Made by a program: the position numbers and the translations under genes. The notes below the pieces were generated by a model. It ran no database searches. It was given only the letters and a program-made list of their open reading frames with translations, and was not told the origin of the DNA. From positions 2,170,001 to 2,234,000 of the forward strand of contig NZ_OY787469.1 in assembly GCF_963678835.1 (NCBI RefSeq): DNA of 64,000 nt. The letters run 5' to 3'. The DNA is from an uncultured Desulfuromonas sp. GTDB lineage: Bacteria > Desulfobacterota > Desulfuromonadia > Desulfuromonadales > Desulfuromonadaceae. How positions within the stretch are numbered: position 1 is the stretch's first letter; each line of letters starts with the position of its first letter. Shown one piece after another: positions 1-8,556 of the stretch.

Positions 1-341
1 TCTACATAATAAACCTGTCCCGCCTTGGCATTGACGGTAACCGGTGTGGTTTTGTAAATGCCAATCAGCTTGGGGGTAAAGGTGTATTGGCCGGGCGTGA
101 CCGCGATAGGGAAGTAGCCGAGCTGAGGTAATGTATTGGCAATCACCTTGTCATTCATCTTAATACCGGGCATTTCATCGCCGGTGGTACCCCAGCGGGG
201 ACGATAGACGTAGATGACGGCCTGTTTAGCTGGCACCATGACGGGCTCAGTGAATTTAGGGCCGAGAGTTGCACAACCGGAGAGCAGGGACACTGAAACG
301 ACCGAAAGAGTCAGAATCAACAACAGAATAGATTTACGCAT
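1..341 (-). CDS. DUF2846-like lipoprotein, partial (C-terminus outside window)
   Basis: The minus-strand frame starts at ATG 341 with AAGGAAG just upstream and runs off the left edge, so about 113 residues are visible. The N-terminus MRKSILLLILTLSVVSVSLLSGCA has a basic start, a hydrophobic stretch and an LSGC lipobox, so it should be a lipid-anchored envelope protein. The mature part has a pattern (AVIYVYRP, PGIKMNDKVI, LGYFPIAVTPGQYTF, VNAKAGQVYYV) typical of DUF2846 lipoproteins, a small beta-rich family of unknown function. The family match is from memory of the pattern. No neighbour explains its role. Confidence 0.7.
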   Translation of the reverse strand, partial: MRKSILLLILTLSVVSVSLLSGCATLGPKFTEPVMVPAKQAVIYVYRPRWGTTGDEMPGIKMNDKVIANTLPQLGYFPIAVTPGQYTFTPKLIGIYKTTPVTVNAKAGQVYYV

Positions 342-507
342 GGCTTCCTTCCTGGCGAAAGTAAAGGGTCAGTGGGGGCGCACCATTATGTGTGTAGAAC
401 CGATATTTTTTAACTATGCCTCGAAACACATTGAAATTCAAGGAACGGTAAGAATGTGGCAGAGACGTTGCTGTTGAAGTCAGGCTGACAACGTACGAGA
501 AACATAA

Positions 508-540
508 ACAGGCCGGTTTTCTCAGAGGAAACCGGCCTGT
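508..540 (-). terminator. Hairpin downstream of the TPR gene
   Basis: A perfect 12-bp inverted repeat (ACAGGCCGGTTT / AAACCGGCCTGT) with a short loop lies 34 bases after the stop of the minus-strand TPR gene. Read on the minus strand it is followed by a short T-rich run (TTTATGTTT). Confidence 0.65.
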
Positions 541-573
541 CGATTTGGTTTTGGCGGGAAGACATCAGGCGGG

Positions 574-1845
574 TTATGCTGTTGCCAGCAGAGCTTGTCC
601 TTCGTTGCGCAGCTCCTCCATCAAATTGGGATCACGTAACACGATGCTGAGCAGGTCTTTGCCGCGCTTCTCCCAGCCTAATGCCAGATAAGTTTGGGCG
701 ACGCGCAATTGCCAGCGCGGATTGTTCGGCTCCTGGCGACAGGCGCTATTGAATGTATCGAGAACCTTACGTAGATCGCGTTTCTGGCGCATCAGAAATT
801 CAGCCAGATACAGGTTCATGCCCGCGCCTGAGCAGCAACCGCCGCCGCTCGCCGGGATTTTACGATACAGCGCTTCTGCCTCATCGAACTGTTGTTTTGC
901 TTCAAGGAGCATGGCGCACATCAGCACAATGCGCGTGTCGCTGTGCCCGGCCTCCAGTGCCTTGAGTCCATGGCTCAAGGCGTTGTCCGCGTCATTTTTA
1001 ACATGGTATACCGAGGCCAGTTGGGCCTGGCAGAAACCGGCATCCTGATTCTTCTCCATCATTTCGTGGATAAAATCGATGGCGGTCTGGTACTTTTTCA
1101 GGCTGACCAGAATCGAAACCATGCTTTCCGTGGCCAGCAACAGATTGGGATTCTGTTTTAATGCAGAGTACAGCGCATCACAGGCTTTGCCGCGTTCACC
1201 CAGGCGCGCCATGATGCAACCCACTTCAAAATCAAACAGATCATCCTGCTCACTGGCTGGCAACTTGCCGAATGCTTTCATTGCTTCAATCTCTTCACCC
1301 TCATGACCGAGAATAAAGGCTTTCTGAAAGTCCGCACATTTCTGCTGATAACGGCTGGCTAGTTCCTCCGGGTAACTGGTGAGGATTAATTCGAGCTGGG
1401 CGTCCATGTCCGGGTGGTCCTCATCGGCCAGTGGCGCTGCTTCAACATCGGTTGGGTCACAACTGCTGCAACTGGAACAGGAGTTGGCCGGAGCCGCTGC
1501 TACCGGGATCGGCTGTTCCGTGTTCACCTGCTGTAACGCTTGAGCGGCCTGTTGTTGCAGCGCGTCGGAAACCGCTTGCTGCTGGGCCAGTTGCAGATGC
1601 TCCATGGCGCGCTCGATCTGTTGATCTTTAAGCAGGTACAACCCCTCATCCAGATTGATTTTGGCCAAGCTGTTGCCTGCCTGAGCCGCCAGAGTTTCAA
1701 TCTCTGCGCTCTCGTCGGCGCTCAGTTCTGAATGGTGTAATTCTTCAACGATCAGCAGGGCGTCGGCATAGCGTTGTTGAGAAACCGCTTTGCGCAACGC
1801 GGGCAGATCGCTTTTGCTGGAAAATAATCGACTGAACAGTCCCAT
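574..1845 (-). CDS. TPR-repeat protein with a Cys cluster
   Basis: 423 residues with no signal peptide (MGLFSRLFSSKSDLPALRK), so probably cytoplasmic. The sequence is almost entirely helical. Several TPR-like helix pairs are visible: an N-terminal set (residues about 15-110) and a C-terminal set (about 190-420) with the usual alternation of small and large hydrophobics and the DPN/EPNNP turns. The two sets are joined by an acidic linker that contains CSSCSSC near residue 123, a possible metal-binding or disulfide cluster. A GGGCCSG motif occurs near residue 336. TPR proteins are protein-interaction scaffolds; the partner is not indicated by context. It is a single-gene unit with a terminator hairpin just downstream. 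Confidence 0.75.
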   Translation of the reverse strand: MGLFSRLFSSKSDLPALRKAVSQQRYADALLIVEELHHSELSADESAEIETLAAQAGNSLAKINLDEGLYLLKDQQIERAMEHLQLAQQQAVSDALQQQAAQALQQVNTEQPIPVAAAPANSCSSCSSCDPTDVEAAPLADEDHPDMDAQLELILTSYPEELASRYQQKCADFQKAFILGHEGEEIEAMKAFGKLPASEQDDLFDFEVGCIMARLGERGKACDALYSALKQNPNLLLATESMVSILVSLKKYQTAIDFIHEMMEKNQDAGFCQAQLASVYHVKNDADNALSHGLKALEAGHSDTRIVLMCAMLLEAKQQFDEAEALYRKIPASGGGCCSGAGMNLYLAEFLMRQKRDLRKVLDTFNSACRQEPNNPRWQLRVAQTYLALGWEKRGKDLLSIVLRDPNLMEELRNEGQALLATA

Positions 1846-2099
1846 TGTATGTCCTTATTTCTGGTTAAGAATAGAAACGCTTACTTTAATGGCATTGGCG
1901 GTTGAGCGCAAGATGCAGATGGAGGTCTTTTTTGCCAGGGATCGAACCGAGCGAGAGGGGAGTGGCGATGTTTTTGTCTCTGATCAGGGATTTTATTGGA
2001 AGGATGAGAAGATATTCTCTCGCTTGTTTGAACAGTTATCTCTGCTATTCTTTTAAATAGACAGAAAAAATCTTATACATAAATCGATAAAGAGAGCGT

Positions 2100-3269
2100 A
2101 TGGGGACAGGGCTGGTTACAGAATTACGTAAATTTGTTGCACCGGAATTCATCTTTGGGGTGGGGGCGCGCTTGCAGGCGGGGCTCTATGCCAAAAATCT
2201 CGGAGCAACAAACGTTTTGGTTGTTTCTGATCCGGGAGTCATTGCCGCGGGCTGGACGGCGGAAGTGATTCAATGTCTTCATTCGGAAGGTCTGCAGTCG
2301 GTTCTCTTCTCAGACGTGACGCCGAACCCCAAAGATTTTGAAGTGATGCAGGGGGTTGAGCGCTACCTTGAGGCGGACTGTGATGCTCTTATTGCCATCG
2401 GCGGCGGCAGCCCGATTGACTGCGCCAAAGGGATCGCCGTGGTGGTCGCCAATGGCGGCCATATCCTCGATTATGTCGGTGTTGATACCGTCGGTGAACC
2501 GGGCCCACCGTTGATCTGTATTCCCACGACGGCAGGCACCGCAGCCGACGTGTCGCAGTTTGCCATCATAGTCGATGCCCCAAACCGCAATAAGGTGGCT
2601 ATTATCACCAAAGCCATTGTGCCGGACCTGTCTCTGATCGATCCGGCCACAACCACTACCATGGATCCGTTTCTGACGGCTTGCACCGGTGTTGATGCAC
2701 TCACCCATGCCATCGAAGCGGCGGTTTCCAATGCCCATTCACCCATCACCGATTTACATGCACTCAAAGCCATTGAGCTGATTAAAGAGAATCTGGAAAA
2801 TGTGATCTTGCACCCTCAAGATATTCTGCCCCGCGAAGGGATGACCCTGGGGTGCCTCGAGGCCGGGCTGGCTTTTTCCAATGCCAGCTTGGGCGCGGTG
2901 CACGCCATGGCCCATAGTCTTGGTGGTTTTTTCGATCTTCCCCATGGCGAATGCAACGCCATCCTGCTGCCGCATGTGATGGAGTTTAACTTTCCCGCGT
3001 CAGACAATCAGTTTCGTAAAATTATGAAGGCCTTGTCGCTGAATGGCCCCAAACAGATGACGTCGCGTGAGGCGCAAAAGCTGATTTTGAATGAGGTGGG
3101 TCGTTTACGTCAGGCTATTGGCATCCAGGAAACCTTGTCGGATCGTGGTGTTCATCGCACGGATATTCAGGAATTGGTCGGCAAAGCGTTACGTGACCCC
3201 TGCCTGGTTACCAATCCTCGGTCAGCAAAAAAACGCGACCTCGAGGTGATCTATGAAGAAGCACTCTGA
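2100..3269 (+). CDS. ercA: ErcA-like iron-containing alcohol dehydrogenase
   Basis: 389 residues of the group III (iron-dependent) alcohol dehydrogenase family. The NAD(P)-binding GGGSPID is at about 101-107. The four metal ligands expected for the family are present as D199 and H203 (GVDALTHAIE), H268 (AVHAMAHS) and H282 (LPHGE). The usual TTAGTGSE segment reads TTAGTAADVSQ. That form, together with the gene overlap into a PAS histidine kinase, matches ErcA-type proteins, which in Pseudomonas aeruginosa belong to the regulatory network for ethanol oxidation rather than being simple catabolic enzymes. The start is ATG 2100 with AAGAGAG upstream. The 3' end overlaps the kinase gene by 17 bases, so the two are translationally coupled. 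It could still be a working alcohol dehydrogenase; the regulatory role is by family analogy. Confidence 0.85.
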   Translation: MGTGLVTELRKFVAPEFIFGVGARLQAGLYAKNLGATNVLVVSDPGVIAAGWTAEVIQCLHSEGLQSVLFSDVTPNPKDFEVMQGVERYLEADCDALIAIGGGSPIDCAKGIAVVVANGGHILDYVGVDTVGEPGPPLICIPTTAGTAADVSQFAIIVDAPNRNKVAIITKAIVPDLSLIDPATTTTMDPFLTACTGVDALTHAIEAAVSNAHSPITDLHALKAIELIKENLENVILHPQDILPREGMTLGCLEAGLAFSNASLGAVHAMAHSLGGFFDLPHGECNAILLPHVMEFNFPASDNQFRKIMKALSLNGPKQMTSREAQKLILNEVGRLRQAIGIQETLSDRGVHRTDIQELVGKALRDPCLVTNPRSAKKRDLEVIYEEAL

Positions 3270-4410
3270 TTCAACCCACTATGAGGAGGAGCTGCGCAAA
3301 AAAGTTCTTGGTATGGGAACCAAATCAGTGCGCAAATCCTACTATCCGACACTGCGCAAAAAAATGTCTGAACTTGAGCGCTACATGGCTCTGCTCGATC
3401 AGGCCAAAAATGCCATCTGTCTGCTCGAAGTGCCTTTGCTCAAAGTGGTTAACGCCAACAAAAGTGCTCGCACGCTGCTGGTTCTGGATCAATACCCCGA
3501 CAGCTCTCTGCTCGATATGATCGAAGTGCCCGCTGCCACAGCCATTACTGATTGGCTGGAGGCGGCCGGGGTAGGCAATCATTACTTTCAGCTTGAAAGC
3601 GCGCTTTACTCCTACGTGCAGGAGACCTATTCCTCTGCCATCTACGAACTTACCTTAACCACCGTTGAATTCAAAAAGACACGTTACCTGGTGTGTGTGG
3701 CGCAGGATATCAGTGAACGAAAAAAGCTCGATCAGATGAAAGACGAGATGATCTCCGCCGTCAGCCATGAGATGAGCACGCCATTGACAGCCATGCTCGG
3801 GTTTTGCGAGTTCATGTTGGAAAATGAGGTACCCGCAGAGCAACAACAGGAATTTTTGCAGATTATCTTCAAAGAAAGCCAACGCCTCAAAGGACTGATT
3901 GACAACCTGCTGAGCCTGCAACGGATGCGCGCCGGAATGGGCTGTGTCAACTTCACCTGGATCAACCTGTCCATGCTGTTTGGTGAACTCTGTCAGCTTT
4001 TTGATAAATACTCTGTAACGCACACCATAAAAGTCGACTGCCCCACAGACTTTCCGCTGGTATCGGCTGATCAGCTTTGTCTGCAGCAAGCGATGGAAAA
4101 CCTCATCTCCAATGCCATTAAATATTCCCCCAAGGGCGGCACGGTAACATTAACGGCCCGACAAAACGAGAACGGTGTCGTTGTCAGCGTCAAAGATGAA
4201 GGTGTGGGTATTTCCCCTGTTGTCCAAGAGCAGATCTTTGATCGTTTTTTTCGCATCGACACCAAAAACGGCCAGAAAGTCGGTGGCACCGGCCTTGGTT
4301 TGCCGCTGGTTAAGGAAATTATCTCGCTGCATAACGGTGAGGTGTGGGTGGAGAGTGAAGAGGGACAGGGCAGTACGTTTTGTTTCAGTTTACCGCTTGA
4401 GCGGGGATAA
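3253..4410 (+). CDS. PAS-domain sensor histidine kinase (ErcS'-like)
   Basis: 385 residues with no membrane segment. The N-terminal part (1-45, including GTKSVRKSYYPTLRKKMSELERY) is the leader typical of kinases paired with ErcA. A PAS-like domain covers about 46-155. The dimerisation/phosphoacceptor helix carries H172 in ISAVSHEMSTPL. The ATPase domain has the N box (NLISNAIKYSP, about 283-293), G1 DEGVGI (315-320), F-box FDRFFR, and G2 GGTGLGL (344-350). It should autophosphorylate on H172 in response to a cytoplasmic cue, possibly through the overlapping alcohol-dehydrogenase-like protein. No response regulator gene is adjacent, so its partner is elsewhere. A strong terminator follows 32 bases after the stop. 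Confidence 0.88.
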   Translation: MKKHSDSTHYEEELRKKVLGMGTKSVRKSYYPTLRKKMSELERYMALLDQAKNAICLLEVPLLKVVNANKSARTLLVLDQYPDSSLLDMIEVPAATAITDWLEAAGVGNHYFQLESALYSYVQETYSSAIYELTLTTVEFKKTRYLVCVAQDISERKKLDQMKDEMISAVSHEMSTPLTAMLGFCEFMLENEVPAEQQQEFLQIIFKESQRLKGLIDNLLSLQRMRAGMGCVNFTWINLSMLFGELCQLFDKYSVTHTIKVDCPTDFPLVSADQLCLQQAMENLISNAIKYSPKGGTVTLTARQNENGVVVSVKDEGVGISPVVQEQIFDRFFRIDTKNGQKVGGTGLGLPLVKEIISLHNGEVWVESEEGQGSTFCFSLPLERG

Positions 4411-4442
4411 TGGCTTGAAGTGGAAGGAATCATAATTGGACG

Positions 4443-4484
4443 AACAAAGACCGCCTGCAGCGATGCAGGCGGTCTTTGTTTTAT
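4443..4484 (+). terminator. Rho-independent terminator after the kinase
   Basis: A 17-bp inverted repeat (AACAAAGACCGCCTGCA and its complement) with a 4-nt loop, followed by TTTTATG. It closes the ercA-like/kinase operon. Confidence 0.9.
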
Positions 4485-4954
4485 GCGATGTTGCGCATTA
4501 AAAATGTGGTAATCCAAGACCTGCCCCTCAATCTCTCCCTGACCCCTGGTCTTTCCTTAGAATCTCAATTTGAGACGTTGCAACGCACTGAACGGGTCGT
4601 ATTTCTGCCTCTTTTTTGCTTTATCCCAATAAATGTCTAATATTTTCAAAATGTTATAATTTTTTTAAAAATTCCTTTTATACGGGTATGTTTTTTGCTG
4701 TTTCAGAGATGATCTGTTTCGCAATAAGGCTGTGAACTGACTCCAGGTGTCAGATTAGAGCAAATGGTTTGAACCAAAATCAAACCGACAGGTCTCATTT
4801 GGTAGAGAAAAACGCCGGATCACTAAAGAGATCTGTGTGTCACCGCAACGAAGAGAAGGCCAGCAGAGCATTTCAGAGAAAGAATGAGCTATCCAAAACT
4901 GAGGGCCATGGGAAAAGTATGTCGCGTACGAATTAGTCACTGTCTTGAATTTTA

Positions 4955-5107
4955 GCAGGCTGTTGAAAAACAGCCTGGGGAGCCCATGGACGGGCGATCT
5001 AAATCAAGGACAGGTTTTCAAGTCCTTGATTTTGTAAGCGAGACGGAAATCGCATTTTTGGTTTGTGTCATTGAAAAGGCCCCGGATGGGACGTTTTCAA
5101 CATCCTG
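4955..5107 (-). repeat. Dispersed repeat family 1, copy A (full length)
   Basis: About 153 bp with inverted ends (GCAGGCTGTTGAAAAA on the left, TTTTCAACATCCTG on the right). Two internal hairpins are visible: one around AATCAAGGAC..GTCCTTGATT and one around CGGAAATCGCATTTTTGG. It is flanked on both sides by TTA, which could be a short target duplication. The same unit recurs at eight or more other places in the window; this copy lies in the opposite orientation to those at 9.5, 33.8 and 47.4 kb. Confidence 0.85.
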
Positions 5108-5170
5108 TTAGGGCAACTACGCCAGCTTTATTTCCAAGGATTATTCCAGAATGGCACGAGTACTCGGACA

Positions 5171-5285
5171 CAGTGAATTTTGTCATCGGAGTGACCACCT
5201 GTAGGAGCGAATTGATTCGCGAATTGTTCTGGTCATTGATCCTTTTCATGATGGGAATTCGCGGCTGAAGCCGCTCCTACAATGT
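5171..5285 (+). repeat. REP-type inverted repeat, copy 1
   Basis: The outer arms TGTAGGAGCG and CCGCTCCTACA and inner arms TTCGCGAATT / AATTCGCGG enclose a central CATGATG segment. The GTAGGAGCGGCTTCAGCCGC type of sequence is the classical REP element of many proteobacteria. A second copy, including about 25 bases of common 5' flank (ATTTTGTCATCG), is at about 63507-63625. Confidence 0.8.
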
Positions 5286-5632
5286 ACACTTTTAAATATG
5301 CTTTAAGGTAATGGAGCAGTAAAACCGGTGGCAGCCACCAGTATGACTTTGTATAGGCCGAATTTTCTACGAAAGTGCTTAAATATGCGCCATGAAGGAT
5401 TGTTTAATGATTTTAAAATAGATGGCATATTAAATGATTAGTTTGAAATATGATAATAGAAGTTTTTTTAATTGTACACAATATTTATATTTTTTATTTC
5501 ATGATAGTTAAATAGTTTGGTTGTGACAATAAATAGGCGGCACTTATTTGTATAATTTAGTAAGAATGGTAATTATTTTTGTCGTTGTTGAATGATATCG
5601 CATCTTTCACTTCATCATGCAGGAGTTACGGA

Positions 5633-6691
5633 TTGTCACTTAATACCGTTAACAGGATTTTGCTTTCCAGCCAAAAGAGCAAATTCAACAATGAGCTTCA
5701 GCATGCTTTTGATCGCCTGAGCGACATGGAAGTCACGCTATCTATTTTTACTGACTCCATTCCAACGGCAGAACTGCAAGAAGACTATGATGCCGCCCTT
5801 GTTGTTGCCGACAGTGAAGAGGACGTTCTTGACCGTATTCAGCTTCTCAATCAGCAGCAAGCCTCTTTGCCCGTTTATCTTGTCTGTCCTCCTCAATTGG
5901 AAACCGCGGTACTGACTGATCTGAAAATTGCACAGATTATATTAGGTCCGCTACCGGCAACCGAAGTTGTTGAAATCATCTGTAAACAGTTACAGGACAG
6001 AACAAAGGGTCAACTTCGCGGACTGAATCTGACTTCCGTGTTGCAGTTGATCAACATGGAGCAGAAAAGTTGCACCGTTGTTGTCGAAACCACAACGGCA
6101 CGCGGTGAACTACACATGCATGGTGGCGAGATCATTGCAGCCACGTTGGGCAGCATGGGGGGGCTGGAGGCAGCTTACAGTATTTTAGGCTGGGATAATG
6201 TCAATATCGAGCTTCTGGACAGTCGGCATAGTGTTACACACGAAATAGATCAGCCGTTTACGTCTCTGATGATGGAGGCGATGTGCCGAAAAGATGAAAA
6301 CAGCATTATCGCTGAATCGTTGCCGTTGGATATCCCTTTGGAAACAACTGTTGGCCAGAGAGAAGAAGAGGATGAAACGATTGCCGACATTCTGCAAAGT
6401 TTTCCAGAGGTTGTGGAATTTAGTCTTTTCAATTTCGCCGGCAAAATGACATATGCGCATGGGCATCGTGCCCGGACTCCTGTCGCCGGCTACCCGGAAC
6501 AGCTTGAACAGACGACGGAGCTGGTCAGCGAGGTGCTCCGTTTAGGGCAATTGACGTTCATGACAATAAATGAAGCGGACAGCCTTTCCTATTTATTCTT
6601 CTCTCACGAAAACAGGAAAATTGCGGCTGGATTGCGAAAGAACCAGGCGGCAGGACACTTTTTGATGAAATTTACAGCCAAAGCAAAATGA
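5633..6691 (+). CDS. DUF4388 domain protein with receiver-like N-terminus
   Basis: 352 residues from TTG 5633, chosen because AGGAG lies 7 bases upstream; an in-frame upstream TTG at 5579 has no ribosome binding site. The N-terminal 110-120 residues look like a degenerate receiver-type fold (VTLSIFTDSIP, YDAALVVADSEEDVLDRIQ, LPVYLVCPP). The middle segment (LRGLNLTSVLQLINMEQKSCTVVVE .. GELHMHGGEIIAA) is a clear DUF4388 (PATAN-like) domain, found in proteins that link two-component signalling to small GTPase/roadblock modules. The C-terminal 130 residues are a mixed alpha/beta domain resembling roadblock. It heads a co-directional block with two roadblock-like and two Cache proteins. The function is unknown; intracellular signal integration is an inference. 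Confidence 0.75.
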   Translation: MSLNTVNRILLSSQKSKFNNELQHAFDRLSDMEVTLSIFTDSIPTAELQEDYDAALVVADSEEDVLDRIQLLNQQQASLPVYLVCPPQLETAVLTDLKIAQIILGPLPATEVVEIICKQLQDRTKGQLRGLNLTSVLQLINMEQKSCTVVVETTTARGELHMHGGEIIAATLGSMGGLEAAYSILGWDNVNIELLDSRHSVTHEIDQPFTSLMMEAMCRKDENSIIAESLPLDIPLETTVGQREEEDETIADILQSFPEVVEFSLFNFAGKMTYAHGHRARTPVAGYPEQLEQTTELVSEVLRLGQLTFMTINEADSLSYLFFSHENRKIAAGLRKNQAAGHFLMKFTAKAK

Positions 6692-6696
6692 ATCAG

Positions 6697-6866
6697 CTCG
6701 TGCATCTGTCCATGCTAAAAATTCGAGTGAATGGCACAGCATCGTGCCATTCACACAAGGCGCGAAATCGCCGAAGTGGCCACTCCACTTCAAGATTTTG
6801 CAACGCAGTGGGAATGGTGCGAGGCGAAGCCAGACCCGAAGATTTCGTGTTGTCAGAGCACGAGCT
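6697..6866 (+). repeat. Dispersed repeat family 2, copy 1
   Basis: About 170 bp beginning just after the DUF4388 stop. The ends CTCGTGCATCTG and CAGAGCACGAG are imperfect inverted repeats. Internally it has the hairpin TGGCACAGCATCGTGCCA and a conserved GGCGCGAAATCGCCGAAGTGG segment. A second copy of very similar sequence lies at 16959-17125. It separates the DUF4388 gene from the roadblock genes and may interrupt what was a tight operon. Confidence 0.85.
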
Positions 6867-6956
6867 GCGTCGTCCGATTGTTGTGGCAGGGGGATTGCCA
6901 TCGCCTGAGCGGTAACCGCGCGCCTGACGAAAATCAATTCATACAGGAGGGCATGA

Positions 6957-7562
6957 ATGGAACAGATGGTTGCAGCTTTAAAGGAAATTCCGGGTGTGCT
7001 CGGAATATGTCTCTATGATTCTACGCAACAGATAACGCTCAATCGCATGCCGTCGTTTTTTTCCGCGAGCGCTTGGGAAGACCTCGGACCCGTTATGGCC
7101 GAACTCTATTCTCAGGCCACAGATAAGCTGACAACAACAACCAGCCTGACCCTGCATTTTGCCACGGTGTCACTCGTGATTACAACTTGGCAAGATAACA
7201 CCGCCGTCATTCTCGGCGAGTCACAGATGAATGAACACATGATTGCTTATTCTCTCAGTATGTTGCAGCAGTCGGCGTTTTCATCCGAACCGGTGGCGCC
7301 GACTTCTTCGCAACCAGAGCTTTTCTTCAAGAAAAAAATTCCAGAGTTACGCCAAGGCCTTATCCAAATCGCTGGACCCATGGCGGAGATTATTTTTGAT
7401 GACGCCCTGGACCAGTGGAAAAATCAGTTGGATTTTTCCTTTGATGCGTTCCTTGCATGCCTGCGCGATGAGCTGGAGGAACAGCAGCAGTTCGATGAAT
7501 ACCTCGTCGTCTGCGCCAATACCGTTTCAGAAATAAAAAATATGGAGGGGAGCCGTGGCTAA
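6957..7562 (+). CDS. Roadblock/LC7-like protein
   Basis: 201 residues from ATG 6957 with AGGAGG upstream. The first 100 residues follow the roadblock/LC7 pattern: an opening helix (MVAALKEIPGVLGICLYDS), then alternating strands (LTLHFATVSLVITTW, NTAVILGE) and a helix. The remaining 90 residues are helical and acidic (FDAFLACLRDELEEQQQFDEY). Roadblock proteins bind or regulate small GTPases or act as dimeric scaffolds in bacterial signalling. No MglA-type GTPase gene is in the window. The stop overlaps the next gene by 8 bases, so both are probably translated together. The family call is from the fold pattern, not from a strongly conserved motif. Confidence 0.55.
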   Translation: MEQMVAALKEIPGVLGICLYDSTQQITLNRMPSFFSASAWEDLGPVMAELYSQATDKLTTTTSLTLHFATVSLVITTWQDNTAVILGESQMNEHMIAYSLSMLQQSAFSSEPVAPTSSQPELFFKKKIPELRQGLIQIAGPMAEIIFDDALDQWKNQLDFSFDAFLACLRDELEEQQQFDEYLVVCANTVSEIKNMEGSRG

Positions 7563-7905
7563 GGTCTCAGATTTTACAAAAAAGCTGACAGCCCTTCCCG
7601 GTGTCGGTGGTTATCTCCTCAGTCAGCAAGGCGGCAATATCCTGGCGCACAATTTACAGGATCCATCCCATTATCGGCAATGGATGGAAGAACTTTTACA
7701 GCAGGGAGCTAAAGCCAACGGCACCCTCGGGGAACACCAGGAATTCAGGGGCGTCTCTTTGGCCGTAAGCAACGAACGCATGCTGCTTCTTTTCCCTGTA
7801 AAGCAGTATAGCCTGCTTGTTGTCCAGGACGTGCAGGTCGGCAATGAACAGTTGTTTCAGGAAATTTCGGCCCTTATCCAAGACACTGTAGACAACAACA
7901 ATTGA
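7555..7905 (+). CDS. Roadblock/LC7-like small protein
   Basis: 116 residues from GTG 7555, preceded by GGAGGGG within the previous gene. The whole length fits a single roadblock domain: helix (DFTKKLTALPGVGGYLLSQQGG), strand (NILAHNL), helix (YRQWMEELLQQGAKA), strands (EFRGVSLAVSNERMLLLFPVKQYSLLVVQDV) and a last helix. It shares the LPGVGGYLL / IPGVLGICL opening with the previous gene, so the two may form a heterodimer. Cytoplasmic. Its place between a DUF4388 protein and Cache sensors suggests a relay role. Confidence 0.6.
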   Translation: MAKVSDFTKKLTALPGVGGYLLSQQGGNILAHNLQDPSHYRQWMEELLQQGAKANGTLGEHQEFRGVSLAVSNERMLLLFPVKQYSLLVVQDVQVGNEQLFQEISALIQDTVDNNN

Positions 7906-7925
7906 GCAGGCAAAGGAGCCTTCCT

Positions 7926-8528
7926 ATGGAACATATTAAGAACACGGTCATTGCGCTCTGTTTTGTTCTCCTGATAACCGCGCTTCCCCTGAAGGGGGTG
8001 GCTCTGGAGCCTCAATCGAAATTCGACCATAACGTGCTGACATGGGCACAACAGTGTCGAGAGGAGATCCTTGGCCAGATGGAACGACTCATCTCTTCAG
8101 GCCAGCTGCGGGAAGGGCAGCTTTTTGATACGTTCTATATCCCGATTCCCCAAACATCCCCTTTAAAATATCACACCCAGTACGACAAAATGGCCGATGA
8201 AACCATGCGACTGATTTTGGATAAATACCTGGAGCAGGACTCCCGTCTGCTCTATGTCGTCATCGTTGACCGCAACGGCTACCTGCCAACCCACAACACC
8301 CGTTACTCACAACCGTTGACAGGGGACTCAGAAGTCGACCAGTTGAACAACCGTGCAAAACGGATGGCCAATGATCACTGTGGACTGGCTGCAGCCCACA
8401 ACATGGAAAGCTATCTTCTGCAAAGCTGCAATATGGATACCGGACGCGAAAACATCATGGAACTTTCCGTCCCCATCCATATCAATGGTCGGCACTGGGG
8501 TGCTGTACGCATTGGCTACAAAAAATAA
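7926..8528 (+). CDS. Secreted Cache-like sensor domain protein
   Basis: 200 residues from ATG 7926 (AAAGGAG upstream); an earlier in-frame TTG at 7902 would include the ribosome binding site in the coding region. The N-terminus (HIKNTVIALCFVLLITALPLKGVALE) is a signal peptide. The mature part is a stand-alone Cache-type sensor domain. It shares with the next protein the motifs YHTQYD / YHTKYD, VDRNGYLPTHN, RYSQPLTGD / RYQQPITGD, and the final HWGAVRIGY / HWGNFRIGF. No membrane anchor or output domain follows, so it is probably a periplasmic ligand-binding partner of the Cache-HAMP protein encoded 28 bases downstream. The ligand is unknown. Confidence 0.75.
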   Translation: MEHIKNTVIALCFVLLITALPLKGVALEPQSKFDHNVLTWAQQCREEILGQMERLISSGQLREGQLFDTFYIPIPQTSPLKYHTQYDKMADETMRLILDKYLEQDSRLLYVVIVDRNGYLPTHNTRYSQPLTGDSEVDQLNNRAKRMANDHCGLAAAHNMESYLLQSCNMDTGRENIMELSVPIHINGRHWGAVRIGYKK

Positions 8529-8556
8529 ATTGGGTTAGTTAGGAGGAAAGAGAGAC

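Larger units (their letters stand above)
4485..5632. other. Gene-free, repeat-rich stretch
   Basis: About 1.1 kb with no convincing gene. It holds one full copy of dispersed repeat family 1 (4955-5107) and one REP-type element (about 5171-5285). The last 200 bases are AT-rich and presumably hold the promoter of the next gene. A short open frame near 4880-4950 has no start signal or family resemblance and was not called. Confidence 0.7.
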
